A stretch of DNA of 5,775 nt from Actinomycetes bacterium. GTDB taxonomy: Bacteria; Actinomycetota; Acidimicrobiia; Acidimicrobiales; Microtrichaceae. This document shows positions 5,183-5,775 of the stretch, piece after piece (the first letter of the stretch is position 1; each line of letters starts with the position of its first letter). The notes below the pieces were generated by a model. That model was given only the letters and a program-made list of their open reading frames with translations, searched no databases and was not told where the DNA came from. Location: positions 1 to 5,775 of the forward strand of contig JAFAFZ010000257.1 of the NCBI GenBank assembly GCA_023423215.1. The letters run 5' to 3'. The position numbers and the translations under genes were made by a program.

Positions 5183-5775
5183 TCAGATGCGGCCGACGGC
5201 CGCGTGGTGCAGGACCTGGCGCGCTGCGGCGCGGCCGCACATGCCGTGCACGCCGCCGCCCGGCGGGGTCGAGGCCGAGCACAGGTAGACGCCCGGCATC
5301 GGGGTGGCCCACGGGTGGAGCGAGGCGGTGGGCCGGAACACGAACTGGCGCAGGTCCGCGGCCCCGCCGTTGATGTCGCCTCCCACGTAGTTCTCGTCGT
5401 GCGACTGGAGCTGCGCGGGCGACATCGTGTGCCGGGCCAGGATCCGGTCGCGGAACCCGGGGGCGAACTCCTCGATGCGCGCCTCGATCCGCTCGGTCAT
5501 GTCGACCGTGCTGCCGTTGGGCACGTGGCAGTAGCCCCACAGCGTGTGCCGGCCCGCCGGCGCGCGGGTCGCGTCGAACAGCGACTGCTGGGCGAGCAGC
5601 ACGAAGGGTCGCTCCGGGATCCGACCGATGCCGACACTCGCCTCCGCGACGGCGACCTCGTCCATCGTGCCGCCCAGGTGCACCGTTGCGGAGCGGGCGG
5701 TGCGGGGGTCGGACCACGGCACCGGACCGTCGAGCGCCCAGGCGACCTTGAACACGCCGGGGCCCTGGCGGAAGC
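5183..5775 (-). CDS. phytoene-dehydrogenase-like FAD-dependent oxidoreductase, C-terminal part
   Basis: A partial gene: 197 codons and the stop (5183-5185) are visible, and the frame stays open to the window edge, so the start lies beyond 5775. The first visible residues, FRQGPGVFKVAWALDGPVPW, match a segment typical of the substrate-binding half of COG1233 oxidoreductases (phytoene desaturase/amine oxidase type). The end has GVYLCSASTPPGGGVHGMCG, the late FAD-contacting segment of the same family, followed by a short helix ending in VGRI. The N-terminal dinucleotide-binding GxGxxG would lie off-window. An internal GTG at 5755 is not the start, because family sequence continues upstream of it. 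Family members desaturate or saturate carotenoids and other isoprenoid or polyketide-like substrates, but many actinobacterial paralogues have no known substrate, so carotenoid synthesis is not implied. Its stop is 10 bp from the amidohydrolase stop on the other strand. Confidence 0.85.
   Translation of the reverse strand, partial: FRQGPGVFKVAWALDGPVPWSDPRTARSATVHLGGTMDEVAVAEASVGIGRIPERPFVLLAQQSLFDATRAPAGRHTLWGYCHVPNGSTVDMTERIEARIEEFAPGFRDRILARHTMSPAQLQSHDENYVGGDINGGAADLRQFVFRPTASLHPWATPMPGVYLCSASTPPGGGVHGMCGRAAARQVLHHAAVGRI
5189..5203. terminator. candidate terminator hairpin at the convergent junction
   Basis: GCGGCC (5189-5194) and GGCCGC (5198-5203) form a 6-bp G/C stem with a GAC loop, starting 17 nt after the amidohydrolase stop. 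It could end the plus-strand transcript, but it lies inside the last codons of the opposing oxidoreductase gene and has no U-tract. It may simply be coding sequence. Confidence 0.25.

Overview
This is a very G+C-rich window (about 70% by eye), with G/C-ending codons, Ala/Arg/Asp/Val-rich proteins and long spurious antisense ORFs. It looks like chromosomal DNA of a high-GC actinobacterium. The gene mix (DUF2252, CPBP protease, amidohydrolase family 3, COG1233 oxidoreductase) would suit a free-living member, possibly of Acidimicrobiia or a related class, but that is an inference. I see no transposase, integrase, tRNA, rRNA, CRISPR array or phage gene.

Layout, left to right. Positions 1-92 are a non-coding leader with a G-rich hairpin and a perfect 10-bp stem-loop just before gene 1. 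Gene 1 (93-641, +) encodes an HdeD/DUF308-type six-helix membrane protein. It converges on a minus-strand group, with a palindrome at 647-663 between them. That group reads right to left: a 47-residue basic small ORF (3218-3075), a CPBP/CAAX-type intramembrane protease homologue (3052-2228) and a DUF2252 protein (2136-697). Gaps are 22 nt and 91 nt, so the first two could be co-transcribed and DUF2252 could be read through or have its own promoter. A 205-nt divergent intergenic region (3219-3423) separates this group from a plus-strand amidohydrolase of the N-acyl-D-amino-acid deacylase type (3424-5172). The amidohydrolase converges, with only 10 bp between stop codons, on the C-terminal part of a phytoene-dehydrogenase-like FAD oxidoreductase (5775-5183, -). 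The start of that last gene lies beyond the window.

Function. The genes do not assemble into one evident pathway. The left half holds membrane and envelope-type or stress-associated proteins plus a kinase-like protein of unknown role. The right half holds two catabolic-type enzymes on opposite strands. I find no clear undescribed multigene system. The best leads are the order of the kinase-like motifs in the DUF2252 protein (suggesting a permuted kinase fold), the small cationic ORF directly ahead of the CPBP protease, and the apparent lack of two canonical metal-binding histidines in the amidohydrolase.
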